From: Salinimicrobium soli
GTDB lineage: Bacteria; Bacteroidota; Bacteroidia; Flavobacteriales; Flavobacteriaceae
Length of the DNA: 64,000 nt
NCBI RefSeq assembly: GCF_048323655.1
Contig: NZ_JBLUWW010000002.1
Location: 558,001 to 622,000, forward strand
Direction: 5' to 3'
Shown here: in pieces, positions 7,923 to 15,972 of the stretch
How the letters are laid out: each line of letters begins with the position of its first letter
How positions within the stretch are numbered: position 1 is the first letter of the stretch
The notes under the pieces: model-generated
Told to the model about the DNA's origin: nothing
The model's database searches: none
Seen by the model: the letters and a program-made list of their open reading frames with translations, nothing else
Made by a program: the position numbers and the translations under genes

Positions 7923-8990
7923 TTAGGTAAGCTCCTTCCGAAGCTGATTGATCGCCTTCAGAATGGTGGAAAATTCCTCATTTGTGATACTGCCATTGCT
8001 TAAAGCAACCATGACCGTTCCCGATTTCTGGTCCCGATAGTAGAGTGTACTGAATCCAACCCAACCGCCGGCGTGCTGCATCACCTGGCGGTCTTTATAT
8101 ACTACCCATCCAAAGGCATAGGGATCAGCATTGTCAGGAAGATCTGCACCCGGGTTAAAATAGATCTGCCGCCATTTTTCAGATAAAAGATCTTGAGAGC
8201 GAAGAAACCTTTCCCATTTGACAAAATCGTTGATTGACATGTAGACATTTCCATCCCCAATGACACCATCAAGATGGTTGAGGTCATTGATCAAGGTATC
8301 TCCTTTGAATTCCAGGCCGATCACCCTTTCCGGATGTTTGTTCCGGTAGGAATGGGAATAACCAAAGGAATTGTCCATTTGTAACGGATCGAAAAAATTC
8401 TTCTGGAAGTACTCTCCCATGTTCATTCCGCTTATTTTTTCGACTACTGAAGCCAAAACAATGTAGCCGGTGTTGCTGTACTGGTAATCTTCACCGGGTT
8501 GAAAAAGTAAATCGGGGGTATGAGCTTTAAAAAGCTCAAGCATGGATTCATTGGTTGCATACGGATCAGCATAAGAAGGATAGTCTTCGAACAATTCTTC
8601 GTACTCGGGTAAGCCTGAAGTGTGATGGACCAGATTTGCAATCGTTATTGAGTCATATTTCGCATTTTTTAATTGAGGCAGGTAATTAGAAACTGGGGCG
8701 TGGTAGTCCAGTTTTTCTTCCTCCATTAGCCGGGCGGCAGCCAGGGCAGTAAAGTGCTTGGCTACACTGGCCAGGTTAAAGGAAGAGTTGAAATCAATCG
8801 GGGTACCCTTGGTGTCAGCTATTCCCTTTGCAGCTTTTGCCACCACCGAATCCTGCTTCATCAGGAGTACGGCGCCATTAAATTCGGGATGGGTCTTCAG
8901 GATACTGTCTATCTGCTGCTGATAGTTTTGGGAATGAAGGCTTAAACAAATAAGGAATAATAGTAGAGGGGCTTTTCGTAAAATTCTCAT
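7923..8990 (-). CDS. Exported serine hydrolase, beta-lactamase family
   Basis: A 355-residue beta-lactamase-related hydrolase with a cleavable signal peptide (MRILRKAPLLLFLICLSLHS). The active-site SxxK is in NLASVAKHF, the YxN motif is YQYSNTGY, and a C-terminal HAGGW segment (around residue 305) corresponds to the HxG/KTG strand. It is not closely similar to the hydrolase at 571 and lacks that protein's long N-terminal extension. Substrate unknown. Confidence 0.9.
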   Translation of the reverse strand: MRILRKAPLLLFLICLSLHSQNYQQQIDSILKTHPEFNGAVLLMKQDSVVAKAAKGIADTKGTPIDFNSSFNLASVAKHFTALAAARLMEEEKLDYHAPVSNYLPQLKNAKYDSITIANLVHHTSGLPEYEELFEDYPSYADPYATNESMLELFKAHTPDLLFQPGEDYQYSNTGYIVLASVVEKISGMNMGEYFQKNFFDPLQMDNSFGYSHSYRNKHPERVIGLEFKGDTLINDLNHLDGVIGDGNVYMSINDFVKWERFLRSQDLLSEKWRQIYFNPGADLPDNADPYAFGWVVYKDRQVMQHAGGWVGFSTLYYRDQKSGTVMVALSNGSITNEEFSTILKAINQLRKELT

Positions 8991-8999
8991 TTTTTAAAA

Positions 9000-9092
9000 C
9001 TATTTATCTTGATTTTCGATTACTTCTTTCAGGTTTTTAAGGCCCATTACCGCTTTTTTCTTTGAGGCCCTCGACTTCCGGTCTCCTTTCAC
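9000..9092 (-). CDS. Candidate 30-residue basic peptide ORF upstream of the serine hydrolase
   Basis: A short frame with a GTG start at 9092 encodes a Lys-rich 30-residue peptide (KGDRKSRASKKKAVM, then LKNLKEVIENQDK) that reads like protein rather than random sequence. It ends 9 bases before the ATG of the serine hydrolase. It may be a leader peptide, a remnant of a longer gene, or chance. Start codon and translation are unproven. Confidence 0.25.
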   Translation of the reverse strand: MKGDRKSRASKKKAVMGLKNLKEVIENQDK

Positions 9093-9328
9093 ACATCTCA
9101 ATTATCCTTGTCCCAAAACGGAATAAGACCTATAAGTCTTCAGGTGGAGTAAAGATAAAAAAAATGAATTTTTAGGGGTCATGTATGACTTTTTTGGAAA
9201 ATACTCTCTTTAAAATATCAATTATTAAATTAAAAAGTTTAATTATTCTGAAATCACTAAAAGTCAGTTTTCCTTTATAAATGCTCATCTAAAAAATGTA
9301 GTTTTGAGTAGCAAATAACTCCGGAAAA
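9093..9328. other. Intergenic region between the serine hydrolase and the serine biosynthesis gene
   Basis: AT-rich non-coding sequence that serves as divergent upstream region. It contains a small dyad (AAGAC/GTCTT at 9125-9140) and the promoter-like TAGTTTTG at 9299-9306. I see no riboswitch fold or RNA gene. Confidence 0.5.
9299..9306 (+). promoter_or_regulatory. -7 element (TAGTTTTG) of the serA fusion gene
   Basis: A perfect TAnnTTTG match 22 bases before the start codon at 9329. No TTG is present at the expected -33 distance, so it may need an activator. Confidence 0.55.
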
Positions 9329-11221
9329 ATGAAAAACAACAGGCATTTCGTAATTGATTTTGACAGCACCTTCACACAGGTAGAAGCTTTAGATGTTCTC
9401 GGGGAGATCTCCCTGGCATCTCATGACGAAAAAGAAAAGCGGCTGGAAAAATTAAGCGAACTCACCAACAGTGGAATGGCCGGAGATCTTTCCTTTCGGG
9501 ATTCTCTAATTCAACGCCTGGAGTTGCTAAATGCCAAAGAAGGCCATTTGCCCGAACTTGTCAATCGCCTAAAGAGCCAGGTTTCTACCTCCTTCATCAG
9601 GAACAGGGAATTCTTTGAAGAGAACCACGAGAATATCTATATCATCTCAAATGGATTCAAGGAGTTTATTGTTCCTATAGTTAGTGAATTTGGTGTGCGG
9701 GAAGAGAATGTATTCGCGAATACTTTTAAGTATGACAAGGATGGTAAGATCATTGGGTTTGATATAGACAACGTCCTGTCTTCCAACAACGGAAAAGTTG
9801 AGATGCTAAAAAGACTGGACCTGCAGGGAGACGTGTATGTAATTGGCGACGGGTATACAGATTACGAAATAAAAGCGGCCGGGTTGGCCAATAAATTCTA
9901 CGCCTTTACCGAAAATGTGGAGCGGGACAATGTGCTGCAAAAGGCAGATCATATCACCCCTAGTCTGGACGAGTTTCTTTACCTCCACAAAATGAACAAA
10001 GCGATCTCCTATCCCAAGAACCGGATCAAGGTTCTCCTGCTAGAGAACATTCATGAAGATGCGGTGAAGATCATGAAAAATGAGGGTTATAATGTATCTA
10101 CTATTTCGGGGGCTTTGGATGAAGAGGAATTATCAGAAAAGATAAAGGATGTTTCGGTTTTGGGAATCCGCTCCAAGACCCACCTCACTAAAAAGGTGCT
10201 GGAAAATGCCAATCGTCTCATTGCCGTAGGAGCATTCTGTATAGGCACCAACCAGATAGACCTGGACGAGTGCCTTAAAAAGGGAATTGCAGTCTTCAAT
10301 GCTCCTTTCAGTAATACCAGGTCTGTAGTTGAGCTGGCTATAGGAGAGATCATTTTGCTTATGCGTGGCCTGCCCGACAGGTTGCAGGAAATGCATGAAG
10401 GAGTCTGGAATAAATCGGCGACCGGAAGCTGGGAGATCCGCGGGAAAAAATTGGGTATCGTGGGGTATGGTAATATCGGAGCCCAGCTTTCTGTAGTGGC
10501 TGAAGCCATCGGTTTTGATGTGTACTATTATGACTTGATGGAGAAATTGGCGCTGGGAAATGCTACTAAATGCAAAAGTCTGCACGAATTGCTTTCCAAA
10601 GCAGATGTTGTGAGCCTTCATGTGGATGGCCGAAAGGAGAATGAGAACCTGATTGGCGAAAAGGAATTCGAACTTATGAAAGATGGAACTGTTTTCCTGA
10701 ACTTAAGTCGCGGCCATGTTGTGGACATTCATGCTCTGAAAAAGAATATTGAATCCGGAAAGATCAAAGGTGCCGGAGTAGATGTTTTTCCGAAGGAACC
10801 AAAGACAAATAATGAGACTTTTGAATCCGAACTTCGGGGGTTACCAAATATGATCCTGACTCCGCATATTGGTGGAAGTACTGAAGAAGCCCAGGTGAAT
10901 ATTGGAAATTTCGTTCCGGGGAAGATCATTGATTACATCAACACCGGAGGTACCACCAACAGCGTCAATTTCCCAAACCTGCAGTTGCCAATACTCGAGA
11001 ATGCGCACCGCCTTATTCACATTCACCACAACCGGCCGGGGATCATTGCCCATATCAACAATGTACTTTCAGAACACGGCTGCAATATTGTGGGGCAATA
11101 TCTTAAGACCAATGAACAAATTGGGTATGTGATCACCGATATTGATAAGGCCTATGACGAACAGGTGATCGAGGAGATGAAGGGAATTGAGGGCACTATA
11201 AGGTTTAGGGTGTTGTATTAG
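9329..11221 (+). CDS. serA: Phosphoserine phosphatase-phosphoglycerate dehydrogenase-ACT fusion
   Basis: A 630-residue fusion covering two of the three steps of phosphorylated serine synthesis. Residues 1-220 are a HAD phosphatase like SerB: nucleophile motif DFDST (D10, D12) and motif III VIGDGYTDYEI. Residues 230-530 are a D-3-phosphoglycerate dehydrogenase with the NAD loop VGYGNIG and the catalytic Arg/Glu/His segments NLSRGHV, FPKEP and TPHIGGSTEEAQ. Residues 555-630 are an ACT domain (RPGIIAHINNVL) for serine feedback. The intermediate transaminase SerC is not in the window. Fusion of non-consecutive steps 1 and 3 is unusual among bacteria. Confidence 0.92.
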   Translation: MKNNRHFVIDFDSTFTQVEALDVLGEISLASHDEKEKRLEKLSELTNSGMAGDLSFRDSLIQRLELLNAKEGHLPELVNRLKSQVSTSFIRNREFFEENHENIYIISNGFKEFIVPIVSEFGVREENVFANTFKYDKDGKIIGFDIDNVLSSNNGKVEMLKRLDLQGDVYVIGDGYTDYEIKAAGLANKFYAFTENVERDNVLQKADHITPSLDEFLYLHKMNKAISYPKNRIKVLLLENIHEDAVKIMKNEGYNVSTISGALDEEELSEKIKDVSVLGIRSKTHLTKKVLENANRLIAVGAFCIGTNQIDLDECLKKGIAVFNAPFSNTRSVVELAIGEIILLMRGLPDRLQEMHEGVWNKSATGSWEIRGKKLGIVGYGNIGAQLSVVAEAIGFDVYYYDLMEKLALGNATKCKSLHELLSKADVVSLHVDGRKENENLIGEKEFELMKDGTVFLNLSRGHVVDIHALKKNIESGKIKGAGVDVFPKEPKTNNETFESELRGLPNMILTPHIGGSTEEAQVNIGNFVPGKIIDYINTGGTTNSVNFPNLQLPILENAHRLIHIHHNRPGIIAHINNVLSEHGCNIVGQYLKTNEQIGYVITDIDKAYDEQVIEEMKGIEGTIRFRVLY

Positions 11222-11227
11222 CAGTCC

Positions 11228-11299
11228 TTAGTCGAGAGTCTGGAGTCGAAAATCTATAGTCTAAAGTCTAACTACTACCGACTAAAGACTATCGACTAA
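11228..11299. repeat. AGTC-rich imperfect inverted repeat after serA
   Basis: A 21-base arm at 11228-11248 is matched by its reverse complement at 11279-11299 with 18 of 21 positions identical. The 30-base spacer holds a further degenerate copy (CTATAGTCTAAAGTCTAA). The composition is a drifted TAGTC/AGTCT repeat. It could form a long hairpin in RNA or be a mobile-type intergenic repeat. Confidence 0.7.
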
Positions 11300-11342
11300 A
11301 ACCCAAAACATGACCTGCATCATAACTCAGGCTTTAAAGCTT

Positions 11343-11360
11343 CGCCATCTTTGGCGTTTT
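11343..11360 (+). terminator. Weak hairpin between serA and the downstream gene
   Basis: CGCCA-TCTT-TGGCG followed by TTTT. The stem is only 5 bp, so this is at best a partial terminator or an attenuator between the two genes. Confidence 0.3.
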
Positions 11361-11382
11361 GCCTTTAAAACTCTGAAGATAT

Positions 11383-13173
11383 ATGTATACACTTTCACCA
11401 CACAATTTCCACATTCCGGTGATGGGAATTGCTTTTACAATAGACAGTCCGGTAAAGGTGGCTTGCTACGGAATAAACTCGGCACTTTCTATTATTGAAG
11501 ACAACCTGATCGAGATGATGCGGAAGCATTATTACCAGGAAAACAATGAGCCTTATGTTCCCATTGAGAAACATGAGGAAAATTACCGGGTGCGCCGTAT
11601 TACCGATTACCTGAACCTTGTAAACCGCAATGTTCACAGGAAACTGGACCAGCTTAAAAATTCTGCTTTCGAAACAGGATCTGAGATCGTCAAGTACTTT
11701 GAGATGCTGCCGGAAGAAAGCGGACTAAAGGAAAAATATCACCGGTTCCTGGAAGCCCATGGAGAAGCAAAGACCGAGCTGGAAAACTGGCTTCGGAAAC
11801 AAATTACTCCCGGTGCGATCGAGGTAAATATCATGACCAAGGTTGACAAGAATAATAAGAACCAACAGGGAGAGATCATTCCTGATGGTTCAGATGCTTT
11901 AGGAGCACTTAGAGCCTACGCTGAAAGTGACCTGGAAAATTCTGCAGTCATTTTTTCTGCAGGTATGAATCCGCGGCTCTTCAACTACCTGGAGAACTTC
12001 AGGGAGTTTGATGCCACCGGTTGGGGCGAATTTAAGAAGCGGGTCGTGATCAAGGTCAGTGACTACAGGTCTGCGCTTATTCAGGGGAAGTACCTTGCCA
12101 AAAAAGGTATTTGGGTGAGCGAATTCAGGATAGAATCCGGATTGAACTGTGGCGGCCATGCCTTTGCCACCCAGGGACTTTTATTGGGACCTATCCTGGA
12201 AGAATTCCGAAGTAAAAAAGAGGAACTCGCGACAGAGCTTTTCAGCCTTTACAATCCTGCATTACAGAGCAGGGGAGACGAGGGATTTGAAAAGCCGCAT
12301 CCTATTGCGATCACCGTGCAGGGAGGTATTGGTAATCATGAGGAACAACAATTATTGCTGAAGCATTACAAGGTTTCAGGAACCGGTTGGGGCTCTCCTT
12401 TCCTTTTGTGTCCCGAAGCTACAACTGTAGATGAAAAGACCCTGGAAGTTCTTAGTGCCAGCAAGGAAGATGACGTAGTGCTGAGTAAAGCTTCACCTCT
12501 GGGAGTTCGCTTTAATTATTTGAAAGGAACAACCGCCGAAAACGAAAGACTGGAGCGGATAAAAAACAATAAGCCGGGCAGCCCCTGTACTGAAAAGTAT
12601 TTAGTGTCCAGCACTGAATTTACTGATGAACCTATCTGTACCGCCTCAAGGAGGTACCAAAAACTGAAGCTGGAACAGCTTAAAACTGCAGATCTTCCGG
12701 AAGCTGAGATGAAACAGGAAATTGATGATCTGCTCAGCAAGGAATGCCTTTGTATTGGCCTGAGTAATTCTGCAGGATTGAATTATGGGGTGCCAATGGT
12801 GAAAAAGCTGGATGCGGTGACCATTTGTCCCGGTCCAAATATTGTGAATTTCTCAAAAGTAGCAAGCCTTCAGGAGATGACAGATCATATTTATGGAAGA
12901 AAAGAGCTTCCGCAGAAAGAGGGAAGAGCCCATATGTTCGTGAAAGAACTCCAGCTCTATATAGATTATATACAGGAGGAGATCAAAACCTGTTTACAAC
13001 CCGGACCCAGAGATGTAAAAGGCTGGAAAGGCTTTTGTTCTAATTTGTTGGGTGGGGTGGAACACTATCGCGGACTGTTGCAGCAGGAGCTGATAAAGAA
13101 CCGAAATGCTTTTGAAGAGGGATTGCAACAAATGGAGGCCAGGATTTTGAAACTGAAGGAAAGTTTAGAATAA
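11383..13173 (+). CDS. Uncharacterised protein with nitronate-monooxygenase-like FMN/TIM-barrel motifs
   Basis: A 596-residue soluble protein for which I cannot name a family. Three segments recall FMN-dependent TIM-barrel enzymes of the nitronate monooxygenase/enoyl reductase type: ESGLNCGGHA (251-260, in place of an EAGGH motif), QGGIGNHEE (313-321, phosphate loop) and GTGWGSPFLLCPEA (333-346). Beyond about residue 350 there is a Cys-rich region (C402, C419, C455, C457, C482) that could hold a metal or Fe-S cluster. The gene follows serA by 161 bp on the same strand, so a link to serine or one-carbon metabolism is possible but unproven. An alternative start is the ATG at 11422. Confidence 0.8.
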   Translation: MYTLSPHNFHIPVMGIAFTIDSPVKVACYGINSALSIIEDNLIEMMRKHYYQENNEPYVPIEKHEENYRVRRITDYLNLVNRNVHRKLDQLKNSAFETGSEIVKYFEMLPEESGLKEKYHRFLEAHGEAKTELENWLRKQITPGAIEVNIMTKVDKNNKNQQGEIIPDGSDALGALRAYAESDLENSAVIFSAGMNPRLFNYLENFREFDATGWGEFKKRVVIKVSDYRSALIQGKYLAKKGIWVSEFRIESGLNCGGHAFATQGLLLGPILEEFRSKKEELATELFSLYNPALQSRGDEGFEKPHPIAITVQGGIGNHEEQQLLLKHYKVSGTGWGSPFLLCPEATTVDEKTLEVLSASKEDDVVLSKASPLGVRFNYLKGTTAENERLERIKNNKPGSPCTEKYLVSSTEFTDEPICTASRRYQKLKLEQLKTADLPEAEMKQEIDDLLSKECLCIGLSNSAGLNYGVPMVKKLDAVTICPGPNIVNFSKVASLQEMTDHIYGRKELPQKEGRAHMFVKELQLYIDYIQEEIKTCLQPGPRDVKGWKGFCSNLLGGVEHYRGLLQQELIKNRNAFEEGLQQMEARILKLKESLE

Positions 13174-13180
13174 CAACTAA

Positions 13181-13213
13181 ATACCCCTCAAAAATAGCTT
13201 TTTTGAGGGGTAT
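13181..13213. terminator. Strong bidirectional terminator
   Basis: A perfect 14-bp stem, ATACCCCTCAAAAA paired with TTTTTGAGGGGTAT. It separates the convergent genes ending at 13173 (+) and 13229 (-). Confidence 0.88.
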
Positions 13214-13228
13214 TATTTTTCAGATCAT

Positions 13229-13756
13229 TTACCGGTCAATTTGAAGAAAGGAAAATATATCTACATCCAGATATTCTCCATCCTCAATTTCTGCCTGCCG
13301 CAAAGTTCCTTCGTGGTAAAAATTTAATTTTTGAATCGCAGCTTTACAGGATGTATTTCGGCTATCCACGAATCCTTCAATACGGTTTAGGCCGAGTTTT
13401 TCGAATCCTAACTCAAGTAGTTTTGGCATTACCTCCTGCATGATACCGCGGCGCCAGAATTCCGGAAGGAGCCAAAAGCCTATTTCCGCTTTTTTGTGTT
13501 TGCCGTCCAGGTCATTATAGCCGCCTGCCCCGCAAAATTCTCCGGTCTCTTTATTATATACTCCCCACCACATTCCTGTGCCATTTTTCACCAGGTCAGC
13601 ATACCAATCCATTTGTTCCCGGGTGTCTTCCAGGGTTTCAAAATGAACGGCATAATATTGGGTCACGCGGGTATCAGAGAGTCCGCGGTGAATGTTTTCT
13701 ATATCTTCCGGAATAATTTCCTTTAAAATAAACCGGGTGGTTTCAGGTAAACTCAT
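13229..13756 (-). CDS. GNAT acetyltransferase, RimJ-like
   Basis: A 175-residue GNAT-family N-acetyltransferase of the RimJ/RimL subtype. Typical features are the N-terminal TTRFILKEIIPEDIENI, the core strand KAEIGFWLLPEFWRRGI (acetyl-CoA pyrophosphate loop, about residues 95-111) and the NRIEGFVDSRNTSCKAAI segment. The acceptor (ribosomal protein N-terminus, small amine or antibiotic) cannot be told from sequence. Confidence 0.88.
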   Translation of the reverse strand: MSLPETTRFILKEIIPEDIENIHRGLSDTRVTQYYAVHFETLEDTREQMDWYADLVKNGTGMWWGVYNKETGEFCGAGGYNDLDGKHKKAEIGFWLLPEFWRRGIMQEVMPKLLELGFEKLGLNRIEGFVDSRNTSCKAAIQKLNFYHEGTLRQAEIEDGEYLDVDIFSFLQIDR

Positions 13757-13829
13757 GTGTTCAAGATCAATTCTGAAATGGCCAGGGAGCCGAAACAGTT
13801 GACAAAGCTAATAAATTTAGTTTTTGGAT

Positions 13830-14252
13830 CTATTTTCTAACCTCCGGGATGAGATTGAGCTGCCAGGAAATTCCATATTTATCCTGCACCCAACCAAACT
13901 TGGGGCTAAAAGGATACTCATCAAGTGCCATAAAGACTACTCCGTCCTTAGCGAGTTTTTTAAAGGCATCATCAATGTCGCCGGGTTTGTCACTTTCAAT
14001 AAAAAAGGAAACTGCGGGCGTAAAGCTGAATTTGTGTTTTAGACTGCTGTCCTTGGCGATAAATTGCTGACCATTCAGAGAAAAATGTGCCTGCTTGACG
14101 GTTCCTTCCGGTTCGGGATCGTTTGGTCCGTATCGTTCAATAGAACCTACTTTAGAATCATCAAAAAGAGTGGAGTAAAAATTTATGGCTTCTTCTGCCT
14201 TGCCGTGTTGCTCCCCTGTGAACAGGAGAAAAGTGTGTATTTTGCTACTCAT
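13830..14252 (-). CDS. VOC-superfamily protein, PhnB-like
   Basis: A 140-residue single-unit VOC (glyoxalase/bleomycin resistance/dioxygenase) fold protein of the PhnB/3-demethylubiquinone methyltransferase-like type. Visible segments are HTFLLFTGEQHGKAEEAINF, HFSLNGQQFIAKD and FGWVQDKYGISWQL. Members of this subgroup are uncharacterised stress-inducible proteins. It stands alone on the minus strand. Confidence 0.85.
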   Translation of the reverse strand: MSSKIHTFLLFTGEQHGKAEEAINFYSTLFDDSKVGSIERYGPNDPEPEGTVKQAHFSLNGQQFIAKDSSLKHKFSFTPAVSFFIESDKPGDIDDAFKKLAKDGVVFMALDEYPFSPKFGWVQDKYGISWQLNLIPEVRK

Positions 14253-14462
14253 TGATCTAAATTAAGTTGCCATAATTTAATTAATTTTTGAGACTCTCCC
14301 TTGACTCTTCTGGATTTCTTCGGAAGGGGTCATTTATAAAGATCTTGTGAAATCGTAATCAAACAGGAGGTTCTAATACTATTCCGATAAAAAAAGATCT
14401 TTCCGGAAGCTGTCAGTTATCAGTTTTAAAATTTTAATTTTACTACATCAAAAGAATACTTC

Positions 14463-15098
14463 ATGCTAAAAGAAGAATTAACCGAAGCTTATCATTTCAT
14501 ATTCGAGGAGGAATTGATCGAAGAAATAGCCAAATTCGGAACTCTCAGGGAAGTAAAAGCCGGAGAGAAGATCATAGAAATTGGCGAGTACGTAAAGAAT
14601 ATGCCTTTGTTGCTCGAAGGGGCGATAAAAATTATGCGTGAAGACAAGGACGGCGATGAGCTGCTTTTATATTTTCTCGAACGCGGCGATACCTGCGCTA
14701 TGACTCTTTCCTGTTGCCTTGGCCAGACAAAAAGTGAAATAAGAGCGATCGCTGAGAAGGATACAAAACTTATTATGATCCCCATTGAGAAAATGGAGGA
14801 GTGGACCGCGAGGTACAAGAGCTGGCGCAATTTTGTCTTTGAAAGTTACCACACGCGTCTTAGCGAAATGCTGGACACAATTGATACCATCGCATTTTTG
14901 AATATGGATCAACGACTTATGCGCTACCTGCAGGATAAAGCGAAGATCAATGGTGACGCTTTGATCCAGGTGACTCATCAGGAGATCGCGTATGACCTCC
15001 ATACCTCCCGCGTTGTGATCTCCCGTTTGTTGAAAAAACTGGAACTTGAAGGCAGGATCAAATTACAGCGAAACAGTATCCAGGTAATTGATCTGTGA
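14463..15098 (+). CDS. Crp/Fnr-family transcription regulator, candidate sulfur or redox sensor
   Basis: A 211-residue Crp/Fnr protein: cyclic-nucleotide-type beta barrel (about 20-110), dimer helix (about 115-145) and winged helix with the recognition segment VTHQEIAYDLHTSRVVISRL (168-187). It lacks the N-terminal Fe-S cysteines of FNR. It carries C78, C84 and C85 in DTCAMTLSCCLGQ, where CRP has its cAMP pocket. It directly precedes the TauE-CydAB operon. Three 14-bp palindromes of CRP-site architecture lie in this island, so it is the likely activator. Cysteine persulfidation or redox sensing is my inference. Confidence 0.88.
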   Translation: MLKEELTEAYHFIFEEELIEEIAKFGTLREVKAGEKIIEIGEYVKNMPLLLEGAIKIMREDKDGDELLLYFLERGDTCAMTLSCCLGQTKSEIRAIAEKDTKLIMIPIEKMEEWTARYKSWRNFVFESYHTRLSEMLDTIDTIAFLNMDQRLMRYLQDKAKINGDALIQVTHQEIAYDLHTSRVVISRLLKKLELEGRIKLQRNSIQVIDL

Positions 15099-15105
15099 TC
15101 TGCGT

Positions 15106-15149
15106 GTAATAAATGTTACTGTGGAGCAGTGAAGACTCTTTTACTTTTG
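15106..15149 (+). promoter_or_regulatory. Operator-promoter module A (TauE-ICMT-CydAB)
   Basis: The 14-bp near-palindrome GTAATAAATGTTAC (15106-15119) is followed by the perfect -7 element TACTTTTG at 15142-15149. The distance from operator start to -7 start is 36 bases. The operator centre lies about 41-42 bases before the inferred transcription start, as in class II CRP/FNR activation. There is no TTG at -33. The same geometry recurs at modules B and C. Confidence 0.75.
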
Positions 15150-15167
15150 CACCTCAAAAATTCATGA

Positions 15168-15968
15168 ATGGATCTTATTGAAATTTTTGGTTATCTGGGA
15201 GGGCTGCTAATAGGCCTGGTGCTGGGGTTGATAGGGGGAGGAGGTTCCATTCTTACCGTGCCTGTTCTTGTGTACCTGCTTTCTGTGAATCCGGTGACTG
15301 CAACCGCTTATTCCCTTTTTGTAGTAGGTACTTCTTCTCTGGTAGGTGCAGCCCGTAACATGCAGAAAAAGCGGATAGGGTTTCGCACGGCTCTCGCCTT
15401 TGCAATTCCTGCCGTAATCTCTGTGTTCTCAACCCGAAAATTTTTAGTTCCCGCAATTCCTGAGGAGATCTTTCGTATTGAAGATTTTATCTTTACGAAA
15501 GACATCGCGATCATGATCTTTTTCGCTGTGCTCATGTTGCTGGCGAGTTTTTCGATGATCCTGGACCGCGAAAAATTGCTGGAGGAAATAAAAGAACCCT
15601 TAAAACCTAATTACCAGCTGCTCATTCCCCTGGGATTTGGAACCGGCCTGGTCACCGGCCTTGTAGGTGCCGGAGGTGGTTTTATAATTATTCCAATATT
15701 GGTTTTGCTTGCCGGACTGCCTATGAAAAAAGCCGTGGGAACTTCCCTTTTTATAATTGCTTTGAATTCCCTTCTCGGTTTTCTTGGAGATCTTGGGCAT
15801 CAACCAATAGATTGGCCTTTCCTGTTGTTCTTTACATTTTTAGCTGTCCTGGGAATTTTTCTGGGGGTCTACCTCAATAAATTCATTGACGGCAAAAAAT
15901 TAAAAAAGGGCTTTGGGTGGTTCGTACTGGTCATGGGGATCTATATTTTGTGGAAAGAACTATTTTAA
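15168..15968 (+). CDS. TauE/SafE-family sulfite/organosulfur exporter
   Basis: A 266-residue polytopic inner-membrane protein of the TauE/SafE family with about eight hydrophobic segments. The two family signature repeats are visible: GLVLGLIGGGGSILTVPVLV near residue 20 and GLVTGLVGAGGGFIIIPILV near residue 160. Members export sulfite, sulfoacetate or related anions. As first gene of an operon with CydAB and controlled by module A, it probably removes sulfite made by sulfur oxidation. Confidence 0.9.
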   Translation: MDLIEIFGYLGGLLIGLVLGLIGGGGSILTVPVLVYLLSVNPVTATAYSLFVVGTSSLVGAARNMQKKRIGFRTALAFAIPAVISVFSTRKFLVPAIPEEIFRIEDFIFTKDIAIMIFFAVLMLLASFSMILDREKLLEEIKEPLKPNYQLLIPLGFGTGLVTGLVGAGGGFIIIPILVLLAGLPMKKAVGTSLFIIALNSLLGFLGDLGHQPIDWPFLLFFTFLAVLGIFLGVYLNKFIDGKKLKKGFGWFVLVMGIYILWKELF

Positions 15969-15972
15969 AGCT

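Noticed and set aside
10087..10621. Long minus-strand frames inside serA
   Set aside because: They are shadows of the well-supported plus-strand coding sequence.
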